From Harmothoe impar (Eukaryota > Annelida > Polychaeta > Phyllodocida > Polynoidae), in assembly GCA_947462335.1 (NCBI GenBank), contig OX381710.1, positions 61,264,842 through 61,328,841 of the forward strand: DNA of 64,000 bases. Direction: 5' to 3'. The translations under genes were made by a program, and so were the position numbers. Each line of letters begins with the position of its first letter. Position 1 is the first letter of the stretch. Positions 11,277 through 23,055 of this stretch are shown piece by piece. The notes beneath the pieces are model-generated. The model did not search any database. It had not been told where the DNA came from and saw only the letters and a list, made by a program, of their open reading frames with translations.

Positions 11277-12724
11277 ATCGAACATGACACCTACCTGCAC
11301 AGGAGAATCACATGGTAATATGTTAAAATGACCCTAAAACGGCCTTAATGACCTTAATGACGTCAGACCATGGTGTTGGTCCTCTGACCAATGGGAGATG
11401 CATAGCCAACCATGATAGAACCAGATATAAAACACTGTCAAACCACATCAATCAATTGCATTCAGATAAATGTTGATGTGTACTTTAGTAACTTAATCAT
11501 GATACTCCACTTTCAACAAACTTGAGTTCTGCACAAAAGTAGTATTATGGATTTCACATTCAGGAGGGCTTGACAGATGACTGGGCTGAGTAAATAACCC
11601 AAAGAAAACTCAGAATTGGGTCAATTGAATTGCAGGAGGCATAATATCAACAGCACCCCCTGGAATACTGTCAGGAGGCAGCAGGAAGTAGGGTGTGTGT
11701 GGTGGGTGGCAGAGATCACTGTTTGTGTTTTGGCTGGAGGCAAAGACAACCTGTAGGCGTTGTTTCTTGCCGCAGCCCATGACTCATCCCCGAGATGTTG
11801 TCTGCTCTGCTCGGGGCCTGCGTAATGCATGTGTGCCTCCAAGGGGAGGAAGCAAGGTACCAGTGTACAGTCTGTACACTGGTACACGTCGGGCTGTGAA
11901 GTTACCATCCCCCGTCTGTAATATGATTGTCATCTAGGTATTGTCATCTTGGTGTGTTTTAAACAGAATTCATCCTGATCATTAATCCCGGATATAATGC
12001 ATGTGTCTTAGTTCACTTCATTTCAACGACAGTCAGACTGACCCCCCTTCATGCCCATATAAAGTGACTCCCTTTTAAAGTCAGCCGCGATTGGTTCTCG
12101 TCAGGCAAAACTCTTCATACCAGAGTCGGCCTGACCTTCTCTCCATGGTCTGGCAATCTCTGACTCTTAGATAGGATTCAGTTAGACTGAGCCTTCTCTG
12201 TGAGGTTTGTGAAGTTTGCTGCCAGGTAGAGACACAATGTAGGAATCAGCATAATGGTACGGTGTAGACACTATTCCTCTGGAATTGTAAATTGAATATG
12301 TACATCAACATTGTCAATCACAGGGATCACTTATGAAGTATGTTGGTACATCTATGTCTGTGTTGTTATACAGCTACATGTAAATGAGTGGTGGTCTGCA
12401 ATAGCACATCCCTCCCTATTCAGAACAATAGTATCCATCTTGAATAGAGTAATTGAATGCTTGGGTGAGGGAGAATGCATATATAGCTACATTGTAGGCC
12501 TACTCTCTGAAGTCATAATACTTAACTCTCTCAGGTGAGAGTCACATAATACTGGACTCTCGCTACAGTAAGGGCCAGGCAGTGTCTGACCCTGTGTGAC
12601 CAGGGTCAGGCATAGAGAGTCCCGCATTCCCTGGCCCTACTGCTAATAGTGAAAGGCAGCCTAACTCCTGCTTCTTATTCAATAGGAATTACCAACGAGG
12701 TTATAGGAGACAACCCTCCTCCCT
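11277..12724. other. non-coding interval
   Basis: No gene is recognised. The short opposed frames around 11620-11937 lack motifs. Confidence 0.4.
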
Positions 12725-13621
12725 ACACTGTTAAAAATCTCTGGTAGAAAAAAACGGTGATTCATTGGCAACCATGGATGCCAAACTTTATTTTATTTTA
12801 GGGTCACTGTTTTTTTGGAAGTCACTGTAATTCTATACAGGCTTTCACCATTATTTTTAACAATGATTAAGGATGATTAACTAGCTATTGTAGTGGCTCA
12901 AACTTTTAATGATTATTTCATTTATATATAGTGATTTGTGTAGACATACTGGAATTATTCTGCTGTCATGAATATGTTCTCAATCACAATTATCCCCCAT
13001 ATCTGCATGATTTGGTTGCATATCCAATTTATAAAGCCATCATAGTGACTGGAATTCATAATTGTCATAAATTAACCACTAAGATACATAGATAAATGTC
13101 TCATATCACTTTACAATCACAATCCATAAGCAGAAGTACGATGGATTGTTATAAAACAACAACTACAGTGATGTGCATATATATATTTCTCATTACCACA
13201 CAATAGGTATCTATGGTATCCAAACCACTTGCCAGTGTCTCACAAAGGTTAATAAACTATTCATTATGAAGTATCAAATCAAACTTAGGTTTAGACTAGA
13301 ATGTTGATGCTATATTGAAAAAAGTAATAGGGAACTACATGTATTTGATTTCTAACACATTTAGTCCACTTTTTATAGTATACACTTCAGAAAAGTCTGG
13401 TCTAGAACTAGGCTGCCACCTAGTTGGAAAAGATGTAACTTCCTATACAATGGAATTTCAGTGTAAAACAAATAACAGTGCTTTACCAAAATGGTTTACA
13501 GAGGTTCAACATAAAACCAATTGCGTTGACGCTGCCTCACCGTAATATCAATTAATGGTGATGTACCGTTAAATCTAACAGCGTTTCTCTGTATAATCAA
13601 TGGTAATTTTTCAACAGTGTA
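12725..13621. mobile_element. probable MITE with ACACTGTTRAAAAAT ends
   Basis: The left end ACACTGTTAAAAAT is the inverse of the right end ATTTTTCAACAGTGT, about 900 bp apart. The interior is AT-rich and non-coding. Target duplication is unclear. Confidence 0.5.
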
Positions 13622-14495
13622 ACACTTAGACCAATCAGAATAATACCAAGTAAATTACATGATTGGTGAATTACACTTGGTAAGAAGTACAGGAGACAAG
13701 TACAGCTGTACTCCTGACTACGAGTACTGACAATGTGCTTCTGTAGGACCCTTTCCGCGCTTGTTTCTCACTGTAGTATTTCATGTTATTATTAAATGTG
13801 TTTGGTTAAATACAGGACCCCATAGGGTTAGAGCAGCAGTACCGTATCAGTCTACTTCCGGTCAAATGGGCTCTGTATCAGGGTTATTTGGAAGGATTTG
13901 TATCAGACTACTTCCGGCCTTAGCACTGGTGTATGAATATGTGTACCTGTTGTTGATGTTTTGATTTGCCTACCTATTGACCTGCTGCCCATGGTCCCCG
14001 TGCTCTAGGCTCAGTGGTGGGGGGGGGGGGGGGTTGCAGTGCAGGTGGCAGTTAACCATGACTGCCGTGTGGTAGTAGTCTGCGGCTCCCCCCCCCCGCA
14101 CTCACTGCTGACGTGTAGTCTACTTCGCCCTATTGGTGTGTGTTTGGGGGGGGGGGGGGGAGGGGGGTAATTAGCTAGTCTAGGTGCCGGCTGTAGGCTC
14201 AGTGGTGGACATAACATACAGAAATCCTCGAAAAAACTGGGTTATATTTCGGGTATTCTGAGCAGATTATGGTTTAATCCTTTTTATTCTTCAATAGTTA
14301 ACATATTTTGATCGAGCAGCAAGCCCAAATTGTATAAATAAAGGGAATATACATGTCTAGAGGGGGGGACTCTTTTCTTTCTGTGTAGTAGGCCTAAGAC
14401 GACTGGAAGTGCTATGGCCATCGTCTGCTTCAATCCACTGAGTAAACATACTTAAAATGTCTAATTTCTTACCAAGGAATCATTTAATAATAAGT
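13622..14495. other. non-coding interval with poly-G tracts
   Basis: Long G/C homopolymers occur at about 14019-14033, 14088 and 14146-14167. TAGGCTCAGTGGTGG occurs twice (about 14008 and 14194), flanking the G-rich block. No gene. Confidence 0.4.
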
Positions 14496-14642
14496 ACAGG
14501 ATCGGTAAAACTGACTTTGGGGGGTTCTGTATCAGGTATCAATTTTTAAGTATCAGGCATCGGCCCTATAAGGGCCTGCAGCCTGATACTTAAAAATTGA
14601 TACCAGATACAGATGCCCCAAAGTCAGTTACACCGATCCTGT
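14496..14642. repeat. foldback repeat, arms of about 65-70 bp
   Basis: Starts ACAGGATCGGT and ends ACCGATCCTGT. The arms include CTGACTTTGGGG and TATCAATTTTTAAGTATCAGGC in inverted order. It is palindromic almost to its centre at GGCCCTATAAGGGCC. A small foldback MITE is likely. Confidence 0.85.
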
Positions 14643-17600
14643 CTACATATCTCGGTCCCTAATATCACAAACACAGACCAATGTGAGATGAGGCCCTGAG
14701 GGCAGGGATACCACAGAGCTGGGCTCTTTGCACACCAATCACACCCCGACACTCATGAAAGATGACACGCTAGCAGGTTTTTCTTTGAGCTGTCTTATCA
14801 AATTTGAGTGTGGTCTTTGTGTGCTATTTACTCAAGGCCCAAGAAGAAGGCCCTTGTTGATAGTGCTCCCCCTCCGTGCAGCCTCAGAGGAGCTATGTAA
14901 ATAGGTGCACGGGCACAGAGAGAATGCTGAGGGCAGATGTTTAAAAACATGAGGTCTTACACCACCGTCCTGTAGCAAAACAGGACTAGTAGGATACACA
15001 GTCTGAATGACAATGTCCCAAATCAGTGAACAGCATTGGCTGTTTTGAGAGATATCCCCTTTAGGTGCTATTCATACCCACCGGATATCTCATTTTACAT
15101 TTCCATAGCCATTGCCATAGGGCCAAACTTGTGTTTCAGGTTAGCCGACCCTACCTAGCACAACAGGGCCGACCCAAAAATCTTTATCTAATTTAGAAAA
15201 ATTATTTACTTTTTAGGTCATTTTGGGGCTATATCAGAGTTGATTTGATATTTCACGAGTCACGGCTGTCAGTGGCAATTCGGTGCTGAAGTTCACAAGT
15301 CAATTTTTGTGTACTTTTCAGGCCAAAGTAAAACATTTAAGTTTAAAAAAAATCTGAAGTGCCTACCCGACGTGCACGTAACCTGTGTATAACACACATT
15401 CCTCTTTATTTTGGCCTAGGCCTAGGACGGTGGTCTGCAATCAATTCTTACCAGACAGGTGACTTATATATGTATGGTATTACATGAGGGATCCTTTCCC
15501 TTTCAGGTAGTAACCAATCAGGGTAGATGCAGAGGGTGAATTACAGGTGATGTGTTAGAGCCACGGTCCTTGATTCTATGGCTAACCTTACATGATGCTA
15601 TTGGTGTGCAGTGAAGTAGGGGGTCACCCTGACCCCAGCAATGTATCCTGGATGTAATCAGCGCTGTACAATACAGCACATGTCGTCCTAATAGCTATCC
15701 TTTGTGATTATCGAAACTAATTGGTGATAATGACCTCATAACTTACACTGGTTTCCTATACTGCTGAAGGGTCTCTTCCCTTTAAGAAAAAAACAGTCCG
15801 CACAATCTATACCACATACATAGTGTCTCTCTGACATGTCACCAATTGGACTTTTTTCAAGTAGATGGTTCGGTGGGCTAGGAGATTACCCTGACTGTAT
15901 TTATGAGTTCCTGGGGCAACCTGGCAGAATGAAGTGGGAAGGAAAGGGGCCCAAAGTGTGTCGTTTTTAACAGGAGTGACAGTCTTGTGAGTGGCGGCAT
16001 TCACACGTGGGGTTAGGTGTGCTGCAGCTTCTGGTTACAGCACGGGGACGCCAGGTTACAGCCATGTGACGGCAGGTTACAGCCATGTGACGGCATGTCT
16101 CACCGTGACAGCATTAATGGATACACCACTCACCTGAAGGAGGCAGAGGCCCACGTGAGGACCCTGCAATGTCCTGGGGTTGATGTTTGATACGATGCTG
16201 CGGCTACTGCTCCCTGGAGGACCCCATGCAGCAGGCAGGTATCCTGGTGTGTGTGTGGGGGGGGGGGGGGGGGTATCTCGTACAACTCTGACCAGCAGCA
16301 GGTACAGTGTGCAGCACCCTCACGTCCCATGCAGCTCACCTGGTACAATCCAAGACGGTCCTACCACTGGGGTGTACAGATGTGGTGTGGTACTTAGTGC
16401 GGCCAGGAGGGCTGCATGTCCCTGTTTGACACACCTGTACCCTGTATCCTGTAGGCAGGTCCCACATACGACGACACCCACCTGTGGACGCAGCACCTGG
16501 GTAGGGGTTGTGCCTCCCGTAATTAAAGGTAGGTGTTGGCTGAGGCTGCCTCCCTGTTCTGCACCTCTGTGTGTATGTACACCAGACAGGGCCCCAGGAC
16601 GTCGTGCACCACTCAGCCAACTACCAGCACCGTGACCGAGCATACTGCACCACACTTACCATGCCCCTGACGCTGATCGCCAGGGGTGGGGGCCAAGTAT
16701 GGGGTGGTGTCACAGTGATCGTAGTGTGAGGGGGAGGGCAGGTTGGCTAGAGTTTCCAAAGAGGGTTATGGATAATGCATAGCTACCCTACCCAAACGGT
16801 TATGGTATGGGCTTACTTTATAGTGTATAGAGAACAGGCTGTATGAGGTAAATGGGTACCAAAGGAGCAACATGTCCTTTATCAGTACACTCAGAGTCGT
16901 AAAGTAACACCAACGGACTTTGGGAGCAAATAGTGAGCAACATCTAGAAGGTTGACCACATATTTTGTTTAAAAACAGAGTGAAGCACCTTTTTCTATGC
17001 AAATATAAGCATACAGCGGACTGGCTAACATGTATATGGTCATGTACCACTAGTCATCCACTGATATCTGTGGCTGTATTCTTCAGACGAAGGTGGAATG
17101 TCTGCCCCATGTACCATATATATCCAGTTTCAACACTTTGTATCACTACTACTGTGTTCTATGGGCACTTCAGCTAATGTATACTCCTACTGATGATTAA
17201 TATAGTCAATAGGCATCACTAGAGCCTATCCCCATATTTCTATAATGACTCGTTTTGCTGTAATTATATACCAAAGATATACCTCTTCCACACCAGGCCA
17301 GAAAAAGTCCACACCTTGGATAAAAAAATACAACCCTTGGATCAGAATAATAACTCAAGTAGAAAATACACACCTTGGATTATACTATTTGAGGCTTGCC
17401 AGCATCCACTGTGATGGAGCATAGCAGTTCATTGGTAACATTGACTGAATACCCTTTTGTACTACACAGAATGCTATTAGGGATGGCTTTAGGCGTGAAC
17501 CCAGGCCTCTATATGACAGGGATAAGAAAGAATATATTGTGCTCCCCCTACTCTATTCTATCAAATCTCAGGGGTTCTTAACTATCTTAAATACATTCCT

Positions 17601-18719
17601 GTACACAACTGGTACACCCCCTCTGCACGAAACAGGGTAAAATATTTGTTTATATTGGATTTGCTGAAGGAATTATCCATAATTTGGCCGGAGGATATAA
17701 TTAAATCTTTCTAAAACAACATCATGTATTATGTTTAACCTTAGATATGCTTCCACAAAGAGCAGGGTATCTAATCTAATAGGCTCCTCACAAATTGATA
17801 GGGGGTAGTTGAACACCTTTTTGTCTTGTAGTGAAAAGTATTTGTGCACCCACATCTCTAGATGACAGCGAAAAGGTAGGAATTCCTGCAAATGTCAGAA
17901 AAGTGGCATCTCTGCCCTTGATGTGCCCTTTGTCAGCATGAATGTCCCCAACCCACCCAATGTTGCATTATGCACACATTATTGTGACCCCTCCACTGAA
18001 GTATATACTCAATTGTCTCCCAGGAGTGTATTTTTTAACTCCTAGGTGTGGCCGTTATTTCTCTGTGTGTTTTCTCCCTCATGAGTATTTTCAAGCTCCA
18101 AGGTGTGGCCTTTTTTACAGCCATGCACTTTGTGCTCAACCTACTTATGGGATCAACCTTGGCCAAGTCAAGGGGCAGCTTATACGAACGTTTTTGCTAT
18201 TATAGCACAGTACTGAGTTCACCCTATTTATACCCCCTATGAGGCTTTTACAATTTTCCCAAAGTCTAGTTGCGGCTAATAAATGAGCAAGGTTTATGTA
18301 TGAGAATTTACGGTAGATTCGTACCATACCATCATATACATGTATAAGCATTTCTTGATCGGGAGGATTTCTTGATCGGGAGGCACCCCAGGCACTTATA
18401 CAAGACTGGTGCTCATTCAAGATCTGGTGCTTACTAGTAGATCTCCCAGCCTTATATCTGTCAGTCACAAATGATTAGTATCAATTATGATTTGTGTAAG
18501 ACTGCATTTAGAGGGATTGCTAGCGGGGGAAAGGGGGGGGGGCTTCTAAATTAGTGCCTTCTTTCTTAGGGGGGGGCGGGGGTTATTGCTGGTAGGTGAC
18601 AAAGGGTGAAAATGGCCCAAAAAAGGTGACATCATTTGTGAATGTTTCCTATATACCGGTAGTTATAGATAATCTGCTCTCAATGTGAACTTGCCTTTGT
18701 CCCTCAATCTGATCTGATA
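14643..18719. other. non-coding interval
   Basis: Contains a short tandem of CCATGTGACGG(C/T)AGGTTACAG-type units at about 16031-16095, poly-G at 16257-16273, and a 17-bp direct duplication of TTTCTTGATCGGGAGG at 18351-18384. Open frames at 16180-16655 are mutual shadows with no motif. No gene is recognised. Confidence 0.4.
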
Positions 18720-19090
18720 CTAACTAGTATAGGTTCTGAGTGATAAACCCCAATTGAAATTTGAGGGTAGATACGTCCTTGAGACTTTCTATATAGGTTT
18801 CGAGGGATAAAGGGAAGTTGATATTCTCTAGATTCGGATTTTCCGGGGGGCTTGAGGGATAAATGCAAGTGGATATTTGAGGGCAGATGCCCTATGGGGC
18901 CAGTATATTACGAGGGATCAAGGCAATTTGATATTTGAAGGCAGATTGGCCTCTGACACTGGCATTATTATATAGCTTTTGAGGGATAAAGTCATTTTAA
19001 GGGATAAAGGCTCCTGCTTTAATACCACCTTTGAGGAATAAAGGCCTGATGTGACCATTTTAATATCCCTCAAAATGACATTTCTTTGAA
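18720..19090. repeat. degenerate tandem repeat, about 70-80 bp unit
   Basis: Recurring blocks GAGGGATAAAG, TTGATATTTGAGGGCAGAT and TTTCGAGGGAT appear in order at least four times with indels. This indicates an old tandem array. Confidence 0.55.
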
Positions 19091-19623
19091 GGCTAAGGGC
19101 AGATTTGAGTGATAGCTGCTCGGCACACTACGCAGAACACACCCTACTATTACCTGTATCGTGTGTGGTTGTCATGGAATAGTATACCGTGTGTGTCAGC
19201 GATACCTCTGTATAATGCAGCTGACAGAGATGTGAATGCTGAATGGGCTGGTAATCAATACGTCACTTCTTAGATCCAACAGACCCAACAACAATTAAAA
19301 ATTAAGGTGCCTCACTTTCAATCCCTGACTGCAGTTGTCAAGCCACACCCATCCCACAATAGAGAACCTGATCTTTAGAGGACGACAAGGAAAGGGGTAA
19401 ACGTGACCGTGACTTCACCTTCAAGTAAAGAAACATCAGTGGGTATAGAGCTTACCTATATATGATAGCTAGAAATAAGGGAAAAGATTGAATACAGACT
19501 TATAAAATCAACCGTCACCTCGGGGATTTGAATAAATACACATTAATTATGGGCCTATATGCTCGTCGTGTAATCAGATCTGTAGGAAGAATATATTATG
19601 TGGATATCATTTTCACTTAGTAT
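19091..19623. other. non-coding interval
   Basis: No gene or repeat recognised. Confidence 0.35.
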
Positions 19624-19763
19624 CAGTAGCGGATCTAGAGGGGGCGGGAGAATATGTATATGTTTATTTAATGCAAAATATGTGTTCCAAATGTTACTGG
19701 GGGACATCTTTCCGATAGCCCCCCCCCCCCCCCTTGATTGCCAAAAGCCTGGATCCGCCACTG
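19624..19763. mobile_element. short MITE, CAGTRGCGGATCYAG ends
   Basis: The left end CAGTAGCGGATCTAG is the inverse of the right end CTGGATCCGCCACTG. Length is 140 bp and includes a poly-C run. These ends are common in animal MITEs. The flanks (ACTTAGTA and ACTTTGAA) may be a decayed 8-bp duplication. Confidence 0.7.
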
Positions 19764-19862
19764 ACTTTGAAGCATTTCTGTCACAGAGCTTTAACCGTAG
19801 CATTTGGAACAAAGACATTATTTTGTACTATTGCTTCCGACTACACTAAAGGAGTACTTGTA

Positions 19863-19935
19863 GACCCCCCCCCCCCCTCCCCCAAATCGATCATCGCAGC
19901 CTGTTGTTAAAAAATTAGCGCTCCCTATGCATGTA
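19863..19935. mobile_element. partial copy of the 6617-6957 MITE family
   Basis: Poly-C, then CCCAAATCGATCATCG, then CTGTTGTTAAAAAATTAGCGCTCCCTA matches the right end of the element at 6900-6955. I see no matching left end. Confidence 0.5.
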
Positions 19936-22303
19936 TAATGAAAGTCTCTGACTCTGTCATGACAATATAAGTAGCCTTATCCTATCGGTTTATCTGCAAG
20001 TACCATGCACATTGTAGTACATTTTCTCAATTTAACAATATGGACTAAGGACTAAGTAGTATTTCGTTTCCCACCATAGTGCCCCCTCCCACCAGCAGCA
20101 GGGCTCTCCGTACACGGGATTAGCAGCGGCCCGTCCGAGGCCGGGATCTAATTAAGGGGATCAGGGGCGGGCGGCGTTAGACTTGCTGATGTGGGGGCCG
20201 GCCCTTAGCCTCGGTCTGGTCGCCGCTCATCAACGCCCCTAACGTATGGGGCTGGTGGCAGCGGGCTAACCACATCATCTCTACGTTACCCTGTTTACAT
20301 ACCGCCCCTGCAGCACCCCCCCCCCCCCCCACCACAACACACACACCAGGGGCATATAGCACAGTAGAAGGAGGAGGGCAGGTGTGTGTGTAGGGGGGGG
20401 GGGTGCTCTGAGCCTGCTGCAGTGTTATAGGCTGCCATCTACAGAATGCATATTTAATGCCTTGATTAGATTACTACAATACTGACCCTGAGGCTGACCG
20501 ACTGGCCGCCATGAGACGTATAGACGTGTGTCTACTCACTATGGCCAGCTCCTGCTCTGTGTGTGGGAATTTATATGGAGGAAGTAGAACTGGGAATTAA
20601 ACACATATGTATACACTTTGTAAATAATGCCTTTAAATAACCAAAACCGTTTTTGACATACTATAATACTCAAATTTCCCTGTGTTTATTTTAGATGAAC
20701 ATAAACGTCCGAGACACAAATTGCAAATTACATTTAAATCGACTTTTTGTAATAAAAACCAGGTACTGTTCCTTGAACACAACAGGTTTGTTGTTGATCC
20801 AAGTAGATATTGGTCTCTATACCTTTGGGGCCACCATTTTCACCCATTAGCAACTTATTTATAACAAGTTATGCTAGGTAGTTCAATCAAGAGTACACTA
20901 AATATGTGTAAAGGACACCCCTGGTTGAGGGATAAACCGATTAGAGACTATATTCATACACCATTCTCCAGAGCACAGTACTGCCACCTGCCATTATTCA
21001 TTATGACAACTTAGGTCGTCACTAATGAGGAAGTTCCATTCCCCCTGGGTTTTCAGCGTTCAGCATATTTTCAAAATACGCACATATAAATAGAGAGCAT
21101 TCGTGTTTATGTACTCGGACATTTGGGCCATGATTTATACCTTATAGAGACGTGTTAACTGCTATCTTCAGACAGTTACTAACTATCATATAGTCGGTCT
21201 GCGCACAGCTGTACACGCTGTAGGCTTTTCCAATGATAAATATAACTATCATTTGCAAAACAAGTCTTCAAACTACATTCAAGAATTAAACAACTGCTTT
21301 CGTCGTTTCCTTCATATGCAATGGTTGGTAATAGGAACGGTCCAATTTTGCCATTGGAAGTACTTCTGTTTAAATTAAAGTAAGAAGTTGTATTCATTTC
21401 CCAAATGGAACTCGTGCTTTCTTTGGACGGCCCCAACCTACTTGACAGTGTGTTTATTACAACAGAATATCAATTCACTGTCTGTGTTTATGATTGAGGT
21501 TACAAGGATGGTTTTTGTTGTCCATAAACATGATTTACAGGTGTGAGGGCAAGGGAGCAGTCTAATTCTTGCCGTTGGATAACACAAGCGGCACAGGCCT
21601 GCATGCAAACTATTACCCCGGCCCGTTTTACACTAGAGATGATCCAACGTTTTGAAAACGTTAACACACTCTGGAACATGGTCGATAAAACTAATATCCC
21701 CTTCAAATTCATAGAGAATTTAATGCAAATGCATGAGTTACTAGTAGTTAGTAACCCATGCACTATATGATGTTAGGTAGATACTGTAGAATTAATTAAC
21801 GCTGAGGGATATGGTTGCGACCCGTTGCGATTCCTTTATAAAGACATAGATTGAATTAATCCATTTAGCTGAGAATACCTTGCAAGCTAGAGTACACCAA
21901 CTCATGCATCAGACAGTTTTATCATTTTTGTGCATATCATTTGAAGCCTACGCTGTTTCATGTCTCAATCAGTATGCAGCTGAACTTCTGTGTAGCGTCT
22001 CCAGGTCTCTGAAGTCTGGTGTCAAGATGGCAGCTAAACATCAAGGTAGCAAGTCGGACAGGCACATGTTTGACATCCCCCCTGCAGCCATGACAACCGT
22101 CAGCAATTGATCAAAGAAGGAAGTAAACTATTTTATTCCCCAGTACCTGTCATCCATCTGTTTCCATTTCCTGTTTGATCATTTCTCTTTGTCAGAAACA
22201 TGGCACAGCGGGATCAGGGAGGGCGGCATGGAGCAGGGCAGGACCACCTCTACCTGTGCTGCTCCAGCAGGTAATAGGTAACACGCACACAGGTAAGGTG
22301 CTG
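19936..22303. other. non-coding interval
   Basis: G/C homopolymers at 20317-20330 and 20392-20401. No gene is recognised up to the DIRS left end. Confidence 0.4.
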
Positions 22304-22331
22304 ATTATTCATGAGAGGGGTCTGAAATGAC

Positions 22332-22374
22332 GACTTAGCTATGGTTACCCTTGTGGCTAGGGCCGGACCAGCTC
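22332..22374. repeat. DIRS left inverted terminal repeat core
   Basis: 43 bp starting GACTTAGCTATGGTTACCC and ending CCGGACCAGCTC. It is the exact reverse complement of 28663-28705. Outside it the two ends differ, which lets the internal region distinguish left from right. Confidence 0.95.
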
Positions 22375-23055
22375 ACTTACCTCGTGGCTGCCAGTGAGAG
22401 AGGGTCGATGACCGCTCTCTCCTGGCAGGCCGAGGGCCTTATCAGATGAGGCCGGGTGGCAGGACCTGCCAGCCGGCCCTCTCCCCGACCACGGCCCGCC
22501 GGGGCCGGGGAGGACACCCTGCTGGGGTCGGTCCCCACATCTGTGCGGTGTGGGGTGTGACACCAGTAGGGGGCGCATTTACAGATGCGTGTATGGATAC
22601 GACCAATAATGGACACGTGCAACGGTTGCTGGCAATATTATTGCCCCACCGGCTGCGGGTGCCCGTTATTGGCCACCAGGAGACGCATTGGCACTCCTGG
22701 TGGCGTAATTCTGTCCACCTTCAAGCTCCTACAGGAGCCGTTGAGACGCGCTCAGATATGATCGGACGCTTCCGGTGTACACTGGCAGGTGAAACACATG
22801 TGGAGGGGCGTTGCCCCCGTGAAGCGTCCCCATCCAGGGGCGTCGGAGGGCCTTGGCAGCTTGCCAGGTGCCCTCCGGGCTGTCAATCACTCACCCTGGA
22901 GGGGTTAAGACACGCCCATAAAGAGTGTTAATTGATGCTAATTGGCTAAGGATCAGAGGTCACGTGGCCACTGGCCACAAGGTGCACGGGGGCATGACGG
23001 GTACTTAAGGGCTGATCACCCTCGAGGAGCTCATAGTTTTTCGGAACTGCTCACT
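22375..23055 (+). promoter_or_regulatory. DIRS 5' leader
   Basis: GC-rich untranslated region between the terminal repeat and gag. It contains small upstream frames without homology. No TATA box is obvious. Start-site position is unknown. Confidence 0.4.

Noticed and set aside
15125..15400. Possible MITE with CAGGTTA-type inverted ends
   Set aside because: The ends match over too few bases and no target duplication is visible.
16180..16655. Overlapping frames of 94-151 residues on both strands
   Set aside because: Low-complexity, G/C-rich, no motif, and mutually overlapping.
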